64,000 bases of DNA, from contig CAIQHG010000087.1 of assembly GCA_903871545.1 (NCBI GenBank), forward strand, positions 31,201 through 95,200, given 5' to 3'. Below are positions 1 through 9,209 of this stretch, in pieces. Source of the stretch: an uncultured Burkholderiales bacterium (lineage in GTDB: Bacteria > Pseudomonadota > Gammaproteobacteria > Burkholderiales > Burkholderiaceae_C). A program made the translations under genes and the position numbers. The notes beneath the pieces were generated by a model, which saw only the letters and a program-made list of their open reading frames with translations, searched no databases and was not told where the DNA came from. Every line of letters starts with the position of its first letter. Position 1 is the stretch's first letter.

Positions 1-692
1 GTCGACTGCAACTGAGTTTGTGCCTCACTGAGCTCTAGTTGAGAGGCCACCCCCATCTTAAACTGATTTTCTGTAATCTCAAGTGACCTCTTGTATGCCT
101 CCACAGTGTCCTCGTACATCTTCTTTTGAACATCTGTGATTCGCAGCTGAAAATAACTTTGAGCCAACGTGGAGCGCGTAACGAGTAACGCGCCCTCTAA
201 ACTTGCTGCGCTTGCCTGAGCATTAGCTTTATTAGATTCCACCGTTCTTCTCACACTACCCCAAAAATCAGGAATCCAGCTTGCATTCAGACCAACGCTT
301 GAGTAATTTGCATTTGGAGCTGCTCCCTTGCTTTGGGCCACATTTAAACTCAAAGACGGGAAGAAGCCCGCCTGGGCTAAGTCGACCAACGCTTTTGCTT
401 GGCGGTACTGTGCTTCTGCAGCAATGATGCTTTGATTGTTGAGCCTGACTTTAAGCATCAACTCATTTAATTTGGGATCGTTATAAATCTCCCACCAACT
501 GCCCCTTGGTAATTCGTCCTTAGGGCTCGCGAGTTTCCACTCGCCCGTAGTTTCCTTGTAAGATGGAGCGACAGGAGCACTAGGTCTCACATAGTCTGGC
601 CCCATCATACAACCAGCCAAGCAAAGAGCAGTCGTTAATAGGCAAAATTTGAGAGCCTGCAGTGATACGGGAATAAAGATTTTTTTACTCAA
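1..692 (-). CDS. RND efflux outer membrane lipoprotein (NodT/OpmB-type), 3' end outside window
   Basis: Outer membrane channel of a tripartite efflux pump, TolC/NodT family. About 230 codons are visible; the gene runs off the left edge. The N-terminus has a basic start, a hydrophobic stretch and a lipobox ending LAGC, followed by MMGPDYVRP, which is typical of OprM/NodT lipoproteins. The helical part contains the usual motif SWWEIYNDPKLNELM and an AxxSYFQLR-like segment. I chose a TTG start at 692 because the upstream in-frame ATG is lacking and TGGAGC lies about 7 nt before the TTG. The start overlaps the stop of the preceding RND gene by 8 nt, suggesting translational coupling. It is the last visible gene of the four-gene efflux operon and probably supplies its dedicated exit duct. 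Confidence 0.9.
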   Translation of the reverse strand, partial: MSKKIFIPVSLQALKFCLLTTALCLAGCMMGPDYVRPSAPVAPSYKETTGEWKLASPKDELPRGSWWEIYNDPKLNELMLKVRLNNQSIIAAEAQYRQAKALVDLAQAGFFPSLSLNVAQSKGAAPNANYSSVGLNASWIPDFWGSVRRTVESNKANAQASAASLEGALLVTRSTLAQSYFQLRITDVQKKMYEDTVEAYKRSLEITENQFKMGVASQLELSEAQTQLQS

Positions 693-3600
693 TTTTTTTG
701 CTCCATAGACGAAGTCGCTCCATATACAGATAAATCACCGGAGTGGTGTACAGGGTCAAAATTTGACTCAAGATTAATCCCCCCACAATCGATATACCCA
801 AAGGCCTTCTGAATTCTGCTCCATCACCGGACCCAAGGGCCAGTGGGATGGCGCCCAAAATCGCGGCGACCGTTGTCATCATAATTGGACGGAATCTAAT
901 CAAACAGGCCTTGGTCACTGCGTCTTGCGCGTTTAGACCTTGATCTCTTTGAGCTGTGATTGCAAAATCAATCATCATGATTGCATTTTTCTTAACAATC
1001 CCTATCAACAAGATCACCCCAATCATCGCTATGACGTTAAATTCAGTTTTAAACAGCATGAGTGCCAACAAAGCCCCAATGCCTGCGGAGGGTAAAGTTG
1101 ACAAAATAGTCAACGGATGAATTAAGCTTTCATACAAAATACCCAACACTAAATAAACTGTGATCAGAGCAGCCAAAATAAGCATGGGTTGACTCTTAAG
1201 TGAATCTTGGAACGCCAGTGCAGTGCCTTGGAATCCGCCTCTGACAGTATCGGGCACGTGAAGCTTCTCAAACATCACAGCTATCGCCTCTGATGCTTGT
1301 CCAAGGGAGACACCGGGGGGTAGATTGAATGAAATCGTAGTGGCTGCAAATTGGCCCTGATGATTTACCACCAAAGCGGTATTTTCTGTCTTAAAGGTAG
1401 CAAACGCACTAAGCGGAACTTTTGTATTTAGATGTTTGCCCGTGTTAAGCGTTGGGGAAACACTCGCTGCAGACACAGACTGAGCCGCCCCGACCCCAAA
1501 AGTGGATGGATTTGGCGCAGAAGTACTAAAGTACATTTGATTAAGTATCTCGGGACTTTGCCAGTACTTAGGTGCAACCTCCATCACCACGTGGTACTGA
1601 TTAAGTGGGTTAAAGATGGTTGAGACCTGAGTTTGTCCAAAAGCTGCCCCAAGAGTGCTGTCAATGATGCTGGGTGTCAAACCGAGCTTGGCTGCGGCTT
1701 CTCGGTTTATTTTCAAAGTAGTTTGCAGTCCTTTGTCCTGTGCATCTGTGTTTACATCAATCAGTTCAGGCAAATCCATCATTGCAAATCGAATCTTAGG
1801 GCCCCAAGCCCTTAGCTCGTTTAAATTATCACTGAGTATCGTAAATTGATACAACGCATTATTGCCCCTGCCACCTATCCTAATGTCTTGAACGGGCTGC
1901 AAAAATAATGTAGCCCCAGCTAAGGACCCCAATTTCTTCCTCAGCCCGCCAACCGTAACTTCCATCGACTCTCTATCTTTTATGGGTTTTAAGGCTATGA
2001 AGACATTACCGGTGTTGCGTTGACCACCTCCCGTAAAACTAATCACATCTTTGACGTTGGGGTCACTCATCACGATGTCGGTGATTTTCGCCATCTTGAC
2101 CTGCAAAGCTTGAAATGAGATGTTTTGATCTGCCTGAATGTTTCCAATGATCCGACCCGTATCTTGCTGAGGAAAGAACCCCTTGGGAATGATCACATAC
2201 AAATAAACATTCAATCCCAAAGCAGCGAAGAAAATCAACAACGTTATTCGCCTATACCTGATTGCTACGCTAAGGGAACTTTGATACAAACTGAGTACCC
2301 TATTGAATATCTTGTCTGAAAAGTGAGAGAACCCTTTTCTTGGATTGTCTTTGCCCGTTCTTAATAATCTTGAACACAGCATCGGTGTTGTTGTAAGCGA
2401 TATCAAAAGGGAGACACCAATTGCAACGGATAGAGTGATCGCAAACTCCCTAAACAGTCTGCCCACAATGCCCCCCATCAACAGTATGGGGATGAAAACC
2501 GCAACTAATGAGATACTAATGGATAAGACCGTAAAGCCCACCTCTTTAGCACCCTCTACGGCTGCGTCAAAGGGTTTTTGACCCCCCTCAACCCTTCTCG
2601 CAATCGCCTCTAAAACCACAATGGCATCATCCACAACAAATCCAGTTGCGATTGTCAAAGCCATTAGAGACAGGTTATTTAAGGAGAACTTGCAAAGGTA
2701 CATCACCCCAAACGTTCCAATCAATGAGACCGGTACCGCAATAGTTGGGATAAATGTGGCGCTAGGGCTACCAAGGAACAAGAAAACCACCAGAACAACC
2801 AAAGCGGTTGAGATCAGCAGGGTTTTCTCAACCTCATAAAGCGCGGCTCGAATGGTTGGAGTTCTGTCGATTGGATAATTGATATCAATTGCAGCTGGGA
2901 TTGAAGCTCTAAGTACGGGTAAAGTCTCCTTTACAAGGTCCACAGTGGCTATGATGTTCGCACCAGGCTGGCGGGTCAAGACGATTAATACTGCAGGCTT
3001 TGAATTTGCAATCCCCCCGTTACGCAGGTCCTCCACCGAATCAATGACTTCGGAAATATCTCTCAGCCTAACGGGTGCATTGTGGTGATATGCCACAACC
3101 ACGGGCATATAGTCAGTTGCTTTTTTAGCTTGGTCATTCGTAAGTATTTGCCAACTTCGTTCCCCGCTCTCAAAGATCCCTTTAGGTCTGTTGGTGTTGG
3201 CCGCGCTGATGGCTGCACTGACATCGGCAAATCCAATATTGTTTTGAGTCATCAGTTTTGGATCCAGCTCCACTCGAACGCCTGGCAGTGAACTCCCACC
3301 AATTGTGACCTGACCAATACCTTTTATTTGAGCAAGCTTTTGAGCCATCACGGTTGATGCAACGTCATACAGCTCAGCTCTTGACATCGTCTCAGAGGTC
3401 AAACTAAGAATCAAAATAGGTGCGTCAGCGGGGTTAACTTTGCGATAAGTTGGATTGATAGGTAGGCCAGTAGGCAAAAGAGCGTGCGCTGCATTGATAG
3501 CTGCTTGCACATCATTGGCAGCACCATCTATACCTCTGCTAAGGTCAAACTGAATAATTATGTTTGTGTTCCCAAGGGTACTGGTCGAGGTCATCTCAGA

Positions 3601-3831
3601 AATACCAGCTATCCTGCCCAGTGAACGCTCTAATGGGGTCGCTACGGTTGCTGCCATCGTCTCAGGGCTTGCACCGGGCAGGCTTGCGCGGACCAAAATG
3701 GTTGGGAATTCAACTTGGGGTAGCGGGGAGACAGGCAATAAAAAATAAGCAAGCGCGCCAGACAAAGCAATTGCAACCGTGATTAACGTTGTTGCAATAG
3801 GTCTTTGAATAAAAGGCTTGGATATGCTCAT
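685..3831 (-). CDS. muxC: RND multidrug efflux permease, second pump (MuxC/MdtC-like)
   Basis: Inner membrane proton-driven efflux permease of the HAE-1 RND family; 1048 residues, normal family length. It starts MSISKPFIQRPIATT, with the first transmembrane helix directly after. The periplasmic porter domains follow, and the proton-relay motif [14 protein letters not shown] (two Asp) lies near residue 400. The C-terminal half repeats the architecture and ends with the conserved GxxLSQxLTLYTTPVIYLYM segment. It follows a second, clearly different RND gene by 84 nt, and a fusion protein gene lies upstream. The MFP-RND-RND-OMF order is that of MuxABC-OpmB (Pseudomonas) and MdtABC (E. coli), where the two pumps form a heterotrimer. 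The symbol is by analogy; the substrate cannot be read from sequence. Confidence 0.93.
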   Translation of the reverse strand: MSISKPFIQRPIATTLITVAIALSGALAYFLLPVSPLPQVEFPTILVRASLPGASPETMAATVATPLERSLGRIAGISEMTSTSTLGNTNIIIQFDLSRGIDGAANDVQAAINAAHALLPTGLPINPTYRKVNPADAPILILSLTSETMSRAELYDVASTVMAQKLAQIKGIGQVTIGGSSLPGVRVELDPKLMTQNNIGFADVSAAISAANTNRPKGIFESGERSWQILTNDQAKKATDYMPVVVAYHHNAPVRLRDISEVIDSVEDLRNGGIANSKPAVLIVLTRQPGANIIATVDLVKETLPVLRASIPAAIDINYPIDRTPTIRAALYEVEKTLLISTALVVLVVFLFLGSPSATFIPTIAVPVSLIGTFGVMYLCKFSLNNLSLMALTIATGFVVDDAIVVLEAIARRVEGGQKPFDAAVEGAKEVGFTVLSISISLVAVFIPILLMGGIVGRLFREFAITLSVAIGVSLLISLTTTPMLCSRLLRTGKDNPRKGFSHFSDKIFNRVLSLYQSSLSVAIRYRRITLLIFFAALGLNVYLYVIIPKGFFPQQDTGRIIGNIQADQNISFQALQVKMAKITDIVMSDPNVKDVISFTGGGQRNTGNVFIALKPIKDRESMEVTVGGLRKKLGSLAGATLFLQPVQDIRIGGRGNNALYQFTILSDNLNELRAWGPKIRFAMMDLPELIDVNTDAQDKGLQTTLKINREAAAKLGLTPSIIDSTLGAAFGQTQVSTIFNPLNQYHVVMEVAPKYWQSPEILNQMYFSTSAPNPSTFGVGAAQSVSAASVSPTLNTGKHLNTKVPLSAFATFKTENTALVVNHQGQFAATTISFNLPPGVSLGQASEAIAVMFEKLHVPDTVRGGFQGTALAFQDSLKSQPMLILAALITVYLVLGILYESLIHPLTILSTLPSAGIGALLALMLFKTEFNVIAMIGVILLIGIVKKNAIMMIDFAITAQRDQGLNAQDAVTKACLIRFRPIMMTTVAAILGAIPLALGSGDGAEFRRPLGISIVGGLILSQILTLYTTPVIYLYMERLRLWSKKIE

Positions 3832-3915
3832 CGACTTGTATTGTTTACTTTTTAAATGCCATGGCTTTGTGATCTATTCCAAAACGACCGCCGCAAAAGA
3901 GAAGCACTCAAAGGC

Positions 3916-6900
3916 TCAGTTGGCTTCACTATCTCGTCCTCTTGGGATGTCGCCTTTTTTGGCGTATCGCCCGGCAAGTCCGTCAAAATAAAGATAAATA
4001 ATGGGTGTCGTATAAAGGGTCAATATCTGGCTAAGCAAAAGCCCTCCCACCATGGTGATCCCCAAAGGGTGGCGAAGCTCAGAGCCCACGCCGGTTCCAA
4101 GCATGAGGGGTAATGCGCCTAAAAGTGCGGCCATAGTAGTCATTAAAATAGGTCTTAGCCTGAGCAAACAAGCCTCATGGATTGCATCTCGCGCGGACTT
4201 CTTTTCTTGGCGCTCTGCGTCAAGCGCAAAATCGATCATCATGATCGCATTCTTCTTTACGATACCAATTAATAAGATGATCCCAATGATGCCAATAATG
4301 CCAAGATCGTTGTTGGATGCAATCAGAGCAAGCAGTGCTCCCACTCCAGCAGAGGGAAGGGTTGACAAAATTGTAAGTGGATGAATGTAGCTCTCATAGA
4401 GAACACCAAGGACGATGTACATCGTAATTACAGCTGCCAAAATTAGCCACAGCGTGTTGGTCAGGGAAGCACTAAAAGCTTGTGCTGCCCCTTGGAAACG
4501 GGTCACTACGCTTGAGGGCACTTTGATCTCCTCTTGTGCTGCGTTTATTGCCCTCACGCTATCACCCAAGGAGTAACCCTTTGCCAAATCAAAAGATATT
4601 GACGTCGAAGGAAACTGACCCTGGTGATTTATTGTTAAAAGCCCATATTGTTCCTTCACCTGGGCAAGCGCTTTGAGGGGAACTTGTTGACCGCTTGACG
4701 AGGGCACATAAATATCGTTAAGTGCATTCATACCTAGCTCAGAACTCTTTTTGGCCTCTAGCACAACTCTATACTGATTGGTTTGCGTAAATATTGTGGA
4801 GATCAGCCTTTGTCCATATGCGTTGTAAAGAGCATTATCAATAGCTGCCACGCTTACTCCAAGCCTTGCAGCGTCATCCCTATGGATAACGACATACGCT
4901 TGGAGCCCTTTATCTTGATAATCGCTGCTCACGTTTATCAACTGCGGCAAAGTCGAGAGTTTATCCACTATCTGGGTGACCCACTCACTGAGTTCCTTTG
5001 GATTTGCGCTCTCAACTGTAAATTGGTACTGCGTCCTGCTAATGCGAGACTCGATAGTTAAATCTTGGGAGGCTTGCAAAAAAAGTTTGATATTCGCTAG
5101 CTTGTCTACGTTTTCTTGCAATCTAGAAATAATTTTTTGAACACTATCACGACTTCCGTGAGGTTTTAAATTAATCAATATACGACCGTTATTGAGCGTG
5201 GAATTAACCCCGTCAACGCCAATAAAACTTGACAAGCTCTCAACATCCGGATCTTGCAAAATAACAGCGGCCAAATCTTGTTGATAATCAGCCATCGCCC
5301 TGTACGAGACACTTTGAGATGCCTCCGTAATGCCTTGTATTACACCCGTGTCTTGGGTCGGGAAAAATCCTTTGGGTATCAATGCGTACAACCCAACGGT
5401 GAGTGCCATCGTCATCAGTACAACCACCAACACGTTGCCCTGGTGATCAAGCGCCCAAATTAATGTTTTATCGTACTGCTTGGTTAGTTTACTAAATAGC
5501 TCATTGCTTAATTTATAAAAGCTGTTTTGATCAGCCTCGCTCACGTGTTTCAAAAGTTTAGACGACATCATGGGCGTAAGCGTCAAAGAAACAACTGCAG
5601 AAATGATGATAGATACTGCAAGAGTAATGGCAAATTCTCTAAACAGTCTACCCACAACATCTCCCATAAAAATAAGCGGAATAAGCACTGCAATTAAAGA
5701 TACGGTGAGCGATATGATGGTGAAACCAATTTGCTTGGATCCTTTGAGGGCGGCATCAAATGCGCTCTCTCCTTGCTCAATGTACCTAGATATATTTTCA
5801 ATCATCACAATTGCATCGTCCACGACAAACCCGGTTGCAATCGTCAAAGCCATCAGCGAAAGATTATTCAATGAAAAACCCGCTAAATACATAACGGCAA
5901 AAGTGCCGATGAGAGACAACGGTACTGCAACACCAGGAATAATGGTTGCGTAAATATTGCCTAAAAAAGCATAAATCACAAGCACCACCAAAATAACCGA
6001 AAAAAGGAGCTCTAATTGCACATCCTGCACAGATGCACGAATCGTGGTCGTTCTGTCTGTGAGAAGTTTCACATCCACGGATGAGGGCATGGTGGAGGTG
6101 ACTTGGGGGAGAAGCTTCTTTATGCGATTAACCACCTCAATGACATTTGCCCCAGGTTGGCGCTGAATGTTAACAATCACCGCAGGCTCGCCCATACTCC
6201 ACGCCCCTAACCTGATGTTCTCAGGTGCGTCAATGACGCCAGCGACATCTGACAAATGAATAGGCGCGCCGTTCTTAAACGCAATAATCTGGTTGCTGTA
6301 TTCGGCAACCGTTTTAATTTGATCGTTTGCATCAATCGTTGAAGCACGCTCAGGCCCATCAAAACTGCCTTTTGCAGTATTGACGTTTGAATTAGCAATT
6401 GCGACACGAACGTCATCTAAACTAAGACCTATATCAGCTAACAGTTTAGGGTTAGCCTGAATTCTGATGGCCGGTCTTTGTCCACCTGACAGACTGACAA
6501 GTCCCACACCCGGCAATTGTGAAATTTTTTGCGCCATACGGGTGTCAACCAAGTCCTGAACTTTGGTAAGTGGTAGAGTTTTGGAGCTTACTGCCAAAGT
6601 GATAATTGGAGAGTCAGCGGGGTTTACTTTGCTGTAAATGGGCGGGGAAGGTAAATCACTTGGCAAGAGTGAGCTTGCAGCGTTGATGGCCGCTTGAACC
6701 TCCTGCTCTGCCACATCTAGATTCAAATCCAAACTGAACTGTAAAACAATGACTGAGGAGCCCCCTGAGCTGGTGGAGGACATTTGGTTGAGTCCAGGCA
6801 TCTGACCAAATTGACGCTCTAAGGGGGCGGTCACAGAAGAAGTCATCACATCTGGACTCCCACCGGGATAAAGAGTTACGACTTGTATTGTTGGGTAATC

Positions 6901-7020
6901 GACCTGTGGGAGTGAGGAGACCGGTAAAAGCTTGTAAGCAATGGTCCCAGCCAACAAAATAGCCACCATCAAAAGTGATGTAGCGACAGGGCGTAATATG
7001 AATATGCGCGAGGGATTCAT
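3916..7020 (-). CDS. muxB: RND multidrug efflux permease, first pump (MuxB/MdtB-like)
   Basis: HAE-1 RND permease of 1034 residues, full length. It starts [17 protein letters not shown]. The TM4 proton-relay pair is in [14 protein letters not shown] near residue 400, and a second large periplasmic loop and C-terminal TM bundle follow. It begins 5 nt after the stop of the membrane fusion protein gene, so the two are certainly co-transcribed. It is related to but strongly diverged from the next RND gene, as expected of MdtB/MdtC-type partners rather than of a recent duplication. The C-terminal tail after the last helix is short, hydrophilic and basic/acidic ([15 protein letters not shown]). Confidence 0.93.
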   Translation of the reverse strand: MNPSRIFILRPVATSLLMVAILLAGTIAYKLLPVSSLPQVDYPTIQVVTLYPGGSPDVMTSSVTAPLERQFGQMPGLNQMSSTSSGGSSVIVLQFSLDLNLDVAEQEVQAAINAASSLLPSDLPSPPIYSKVNPADSPIITLAVSSKTLPLTKVQDLVDTRMAQKISQLPGVGLVSLSGGQRPAIRIQANPKLLADIGLSLDDVRVAIANSNVNTAKGSFDGPERASTIDANDQIKTVAEYSNQIIAFKNGAPIHLSDVAGVIDAPENIRLGAWSMGEPAVIVNIQRQPGANVIEVVNRIKKLLPQVTSTMPSSVDVKLLTDRTTTIRASVQDVQLELLFSVILVVLVIYAFLGNIYATIIPGVAVPLSLIGTFAVMYLAGFSLNNLSLMALTIATGFVVDDAIVMIENISRYIEQGESAFDAALKGSKQIGFTIISLTVSLIAVLIPLIFMGDVVGRLFREFAITLAVSIIISAVVSLTLTPMMSSKLLKHVSEADQNSFYKLSNELFSKLTKQYDKTLIWALDHQGNVLVVVLMTMALTVGLYALIPKGFFPTQDTGVIQGITEASQSVSYRAMADYQQDLAAVILQDPDVESLSSFIGVDGVNSTLNNGRILINLKPHGSRDSVQKIISRLQENVDKLANIKLFLQASQDLTIESRISRTQYQFTVESANPKELSEWVTQIVDKLSTLPQLINVSSDYQDKGLQAYVVIHRDDAARLGVSVAAIDNALYNAYGQRLISTIFTQTNQYRVVLEAKKSSELGMNALNDIYVPSSSGQQVPLKALAQVKEQYGLLTINHQGQFPSTSISFDLAKGYSLGDSVRAINAAQEEIKVPSSVVTRFQGAAQAFSASLTNTLWLILAAVITMYIVLGVLYESYIHPLTILSTLPSAGVGALLALIASNNDLGIIGIIGIILLIGIVKKNAIMMIDFALDAERQEKKSARDAIHEACLLRLRPILMTTMAALLGALPLMLGTGVGSELRHPLGITMVGGLLLSQILTLYTTPIIYLYFDGLAGRYAKKGDIPRGRDSEAN

Positions 7021-7025
7021 TGGGA

Positions 7026-8531
7026 TTAATTATTCGCTCTCTTGTTGTCCCAATTGCCGGAATTTTTAGGGCCGCCCTTGTCTTGATTAGACTTTGCATC
7101 AGGTCTAGCTTCCGAGCCAGAGGTGGGCGCAGTAGTAGAGTTCGCAGTGCTTAAAGGGGAGGCAGCAGCAGCGGGCTCGGTCTTAGTAGTCGAACTTTTT
7201 TCTTCTGCGCCTTTGCGCCCCCTAGCTCCCCCCGCACCTCCTGGCTTAGCTGCCTCTGAGACAATAATGCTTGCACCCTCTCTTAACTTATCCAGGCCAT
7301 CAACCACAATTTTGTCGCCTGGGCTTAGGCCCGATTCGACGAGTATTTTGTCCTGATCGGTGGCCCCTAGTTTTACAGACGCAACGGAGACCGTTTTTCC
7401 GTCTTCATTCACTTTGTAGACGAAAGTGCCGTTAATGCCTTTTTGCATAGCAGTAATTGGCATGAAGAGGACGTCTTTTTTTATTTCCAAAATAGACTTT
7501 ACGTTCACAAATTGGTTTGCAAATAAAGTCCCCTTTTTATTGGCAAATATTGCTCTAAGCTTGACAGTGCCCGTCGTTAAGTCAATCAAATTGTCTATAC
7601 TATCAAGCCTACCCTTGTCCAATATAAACTTATTGTCACTGTCCCAAGCTTCTATCTCTACGGCCTGAGGTCTAACTACATTATTTGGGGCCGATGATTT
7701 AGAGGATGATGGCTTATCATTGGAGGATTGAGACTCCTCTTTGTTTTGGCGCCCTGGCGCTCGAGAGGCCGCGGGTGGGTTGAGTTTTTCCAAGTAGGTT
7801 ACAAGCAAATTTTGAGGTACTGCAAAAATAACCGTGGTTGGACTGACTTGTGTAATTACGAATAAGCTGCTTGAGTTATTGGCTTGCACCAGATTGCCCG
7901 GATCTACCAAACGAAGACCAATACGTCCAGAAATTGGGGCAATGATTTTTGCAAATTCAACTTGCAGTTTTGCAGAATCAACCGAACCTTGATCGGTTAA
8001 CACGCTTGCCTTGTATTGATCCACCAACGCCCTTTGTGTGTCATAAATCTGGGCTGATACAGATTCCTGGGCAATTAAAGTCTCATATCGCTTAAGATCG
8101 ATTTCTGCGTTACGCAGTAACATCTTGTCACGCTCAAGCGTACCTTGAGCCTGCTTAAGAGAAGCTTCGTAACTTCTTGGATCTATTTGAGCTAGCAACT
8201 GCCCTGCCTCGACCATATCGCCTTCTTTAAAAAAGACCCCGGTCAAAATGCCCCCCACTTGTGGATAAACGGTAACGGTATTTCTGGGCGTTACAGTCCC
8301 AAGCGCACTCAAACTCACTGTGATATCGCCCGTTTTAACCTCACCTACGGCAACTGAGACTGGCCTATTTTTTGATCCACTTCTTTTATCGGGATCTGGT
8401 GCGTCTTTGTTGGAGAGGTAATACCAAGCGCCACCAGCGATACCTGCTAATAATAGACACCACAATACACGACTCGTAACCCCACCTATTGAGTTCTTTA
8501 GAGAACTATCACGATATTGAAATCTAGCCAT
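7026..8531 (-). CDS. muxA: RND efflux membrane fusion protein (MuxA/MdtA-like)
   Basis: Periplasmic adaptor (HlyD/AcrA family) linking the RND pumps to the outer membrane channel. It has an N-terminal membrane anchor (residues about 20-40), then the lipoyl/hairpin region with [20 protein letters not shown] and a long alpha-hairpin, and a beta-barrel domain. I chose ATG at 8531 over the TTG at 8540 because AAGGA lies 9 nt upstream. At 501 residues it is longer than MdtA (about 415). The excess is a Ser/Asn/Lys-rich insertion of about 40 residues near position 240-280, and a C-terminal low-complexity tail of about 75 residues rich in Gly, Ala, Ser and Thr. It is the first gene of the efflux operon; the 678-bp gap upstream should hold its promoter. 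Confidence 0.92.
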   Translation of the reverse strand: MARFQYRDSSLKNSIGGVTSRVLWCLLLAGIAGGAWYYLSNKDAPDPDKRSGSKNRPVSVAVGEVKTGDITVSLSALGTVTPRNTVTVYPQVGGILTGVFFKEGDMVEAGQLLAQIDPRSYEASLKQAQGTLERDKMLLRNAEIDLKRYETLIAQESVSAQIYDTQRALVDQYKASVLTDQGSVDSAKLQVEFAKIIAPISGRIGLRLVDPGNLVQANNSSSLFVITQVSPTTVIFAVPQNLLVTYLEKLNPPAASRAPGRQNKEESQSSNDKPSSSKSSAPNNVVRPQAVEIEAWDSDNKFILDKGRLDSIDNLIDLTTGTVKLRAIFANKKGTLFANQFVNVKSILEIKKDVLFMPITAMQKGINGTFVYKVNEDGKTVSVASVKLGATDQDKILVESGLSPGDKIVVDGLDKLREGASIIVSEAAKPGGAGGARGRKGAEEKSSTTKTEPAAAASPLSTANSTTAPTSGSEARPDAKSNQDKGGPKNSGNWDNKRANN

Positions 8532-9209
8532 AAAAAGCAATCCTTGCTGATTCTTATAATTTAAATTCGTTACAAATAATTAGACCGTGCGCTGGCACGA
8601 ATTTTGATAAAACTCAATCGGGTATTTTAGGTTAGATTGATACCATTTGATGCCAGCCTTGCTCATAAAAGCAAACTTAATGCTAACTCTTTTCTTTTCT
8701 TTAACATGCAGAAATACTCATGACAGTGACTATAAAACAGCCTCTTTGAAACTCTCAATACCAGGCTTTAGTACTTTTCTTAATAATATCAAATTTGTAA
8801 TATTTAAAACATCACAAATAGGGCTTAAGGCACATACACCTCAATACAAATGTGGTAAAAGATACTCATTAATTGAATTAACCAAGCACTTTAACTCGAC
8901 TGAGTATCAAATTAGTAAGAGCGAAGGTAAAAAAGAGTGATACAACCTTTGTAAGAGAGCAGAAAATACGGTAGAGCGTTCCCAAATTAAGTGAATTAAA
9001 ATTGAATACCCTAAATGTCATCCCTATCTTTAATCATTAGACACAAAAGAAAGAAATACGAAATAAATAAAAACTGGGATCGCTGCTTTTGTATTATCTA
9101 AGGTGCCCACCCTTAAAATCTTCAAAACCACATAGTTTAAATTAATCCTAAAGCCGCTTTTTAAAAACTTTCCCTAAAGTCTCTTTTATTGATTGGTTTA
9201 ACGGTTCGC
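8532..9209. other. AT-rich divergent intergenic region
   Basis: This gap separates the efflux operon (minus) from the TPR glycosyltransferase gene (plus), so promoters for both should lie here. I could not identify a convincing -35/-10 pair or operator. A 97-codon open frame (8647-8940, plus) is present but has no ribosome binding site, no recognisable family and the same AT-rich composition as its surroundings. I do not call it a gene. Confidence 0.5.

Noticed and set aside
5570..5953. 127-codon open frame on the plus strand inside muxB
   Set aside because: Exact antisense of a strongly conserved RND region; a reading-frame shadow.
685..7020. The two RND genes as a recent duplication with one decaying copy
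   Set aside because: Both are full length, well diverged and keep all key residues; the pair fits MdtB/MdtC-type heterotrimers.
8647..8940. 97-codon open frame (plus) between the efflux operon and the TPR glycosyltransferase gene
   Set aside because: No ribosome binding site, no recognised motif, composition the same as the AT-rich surroundings; likely chance.
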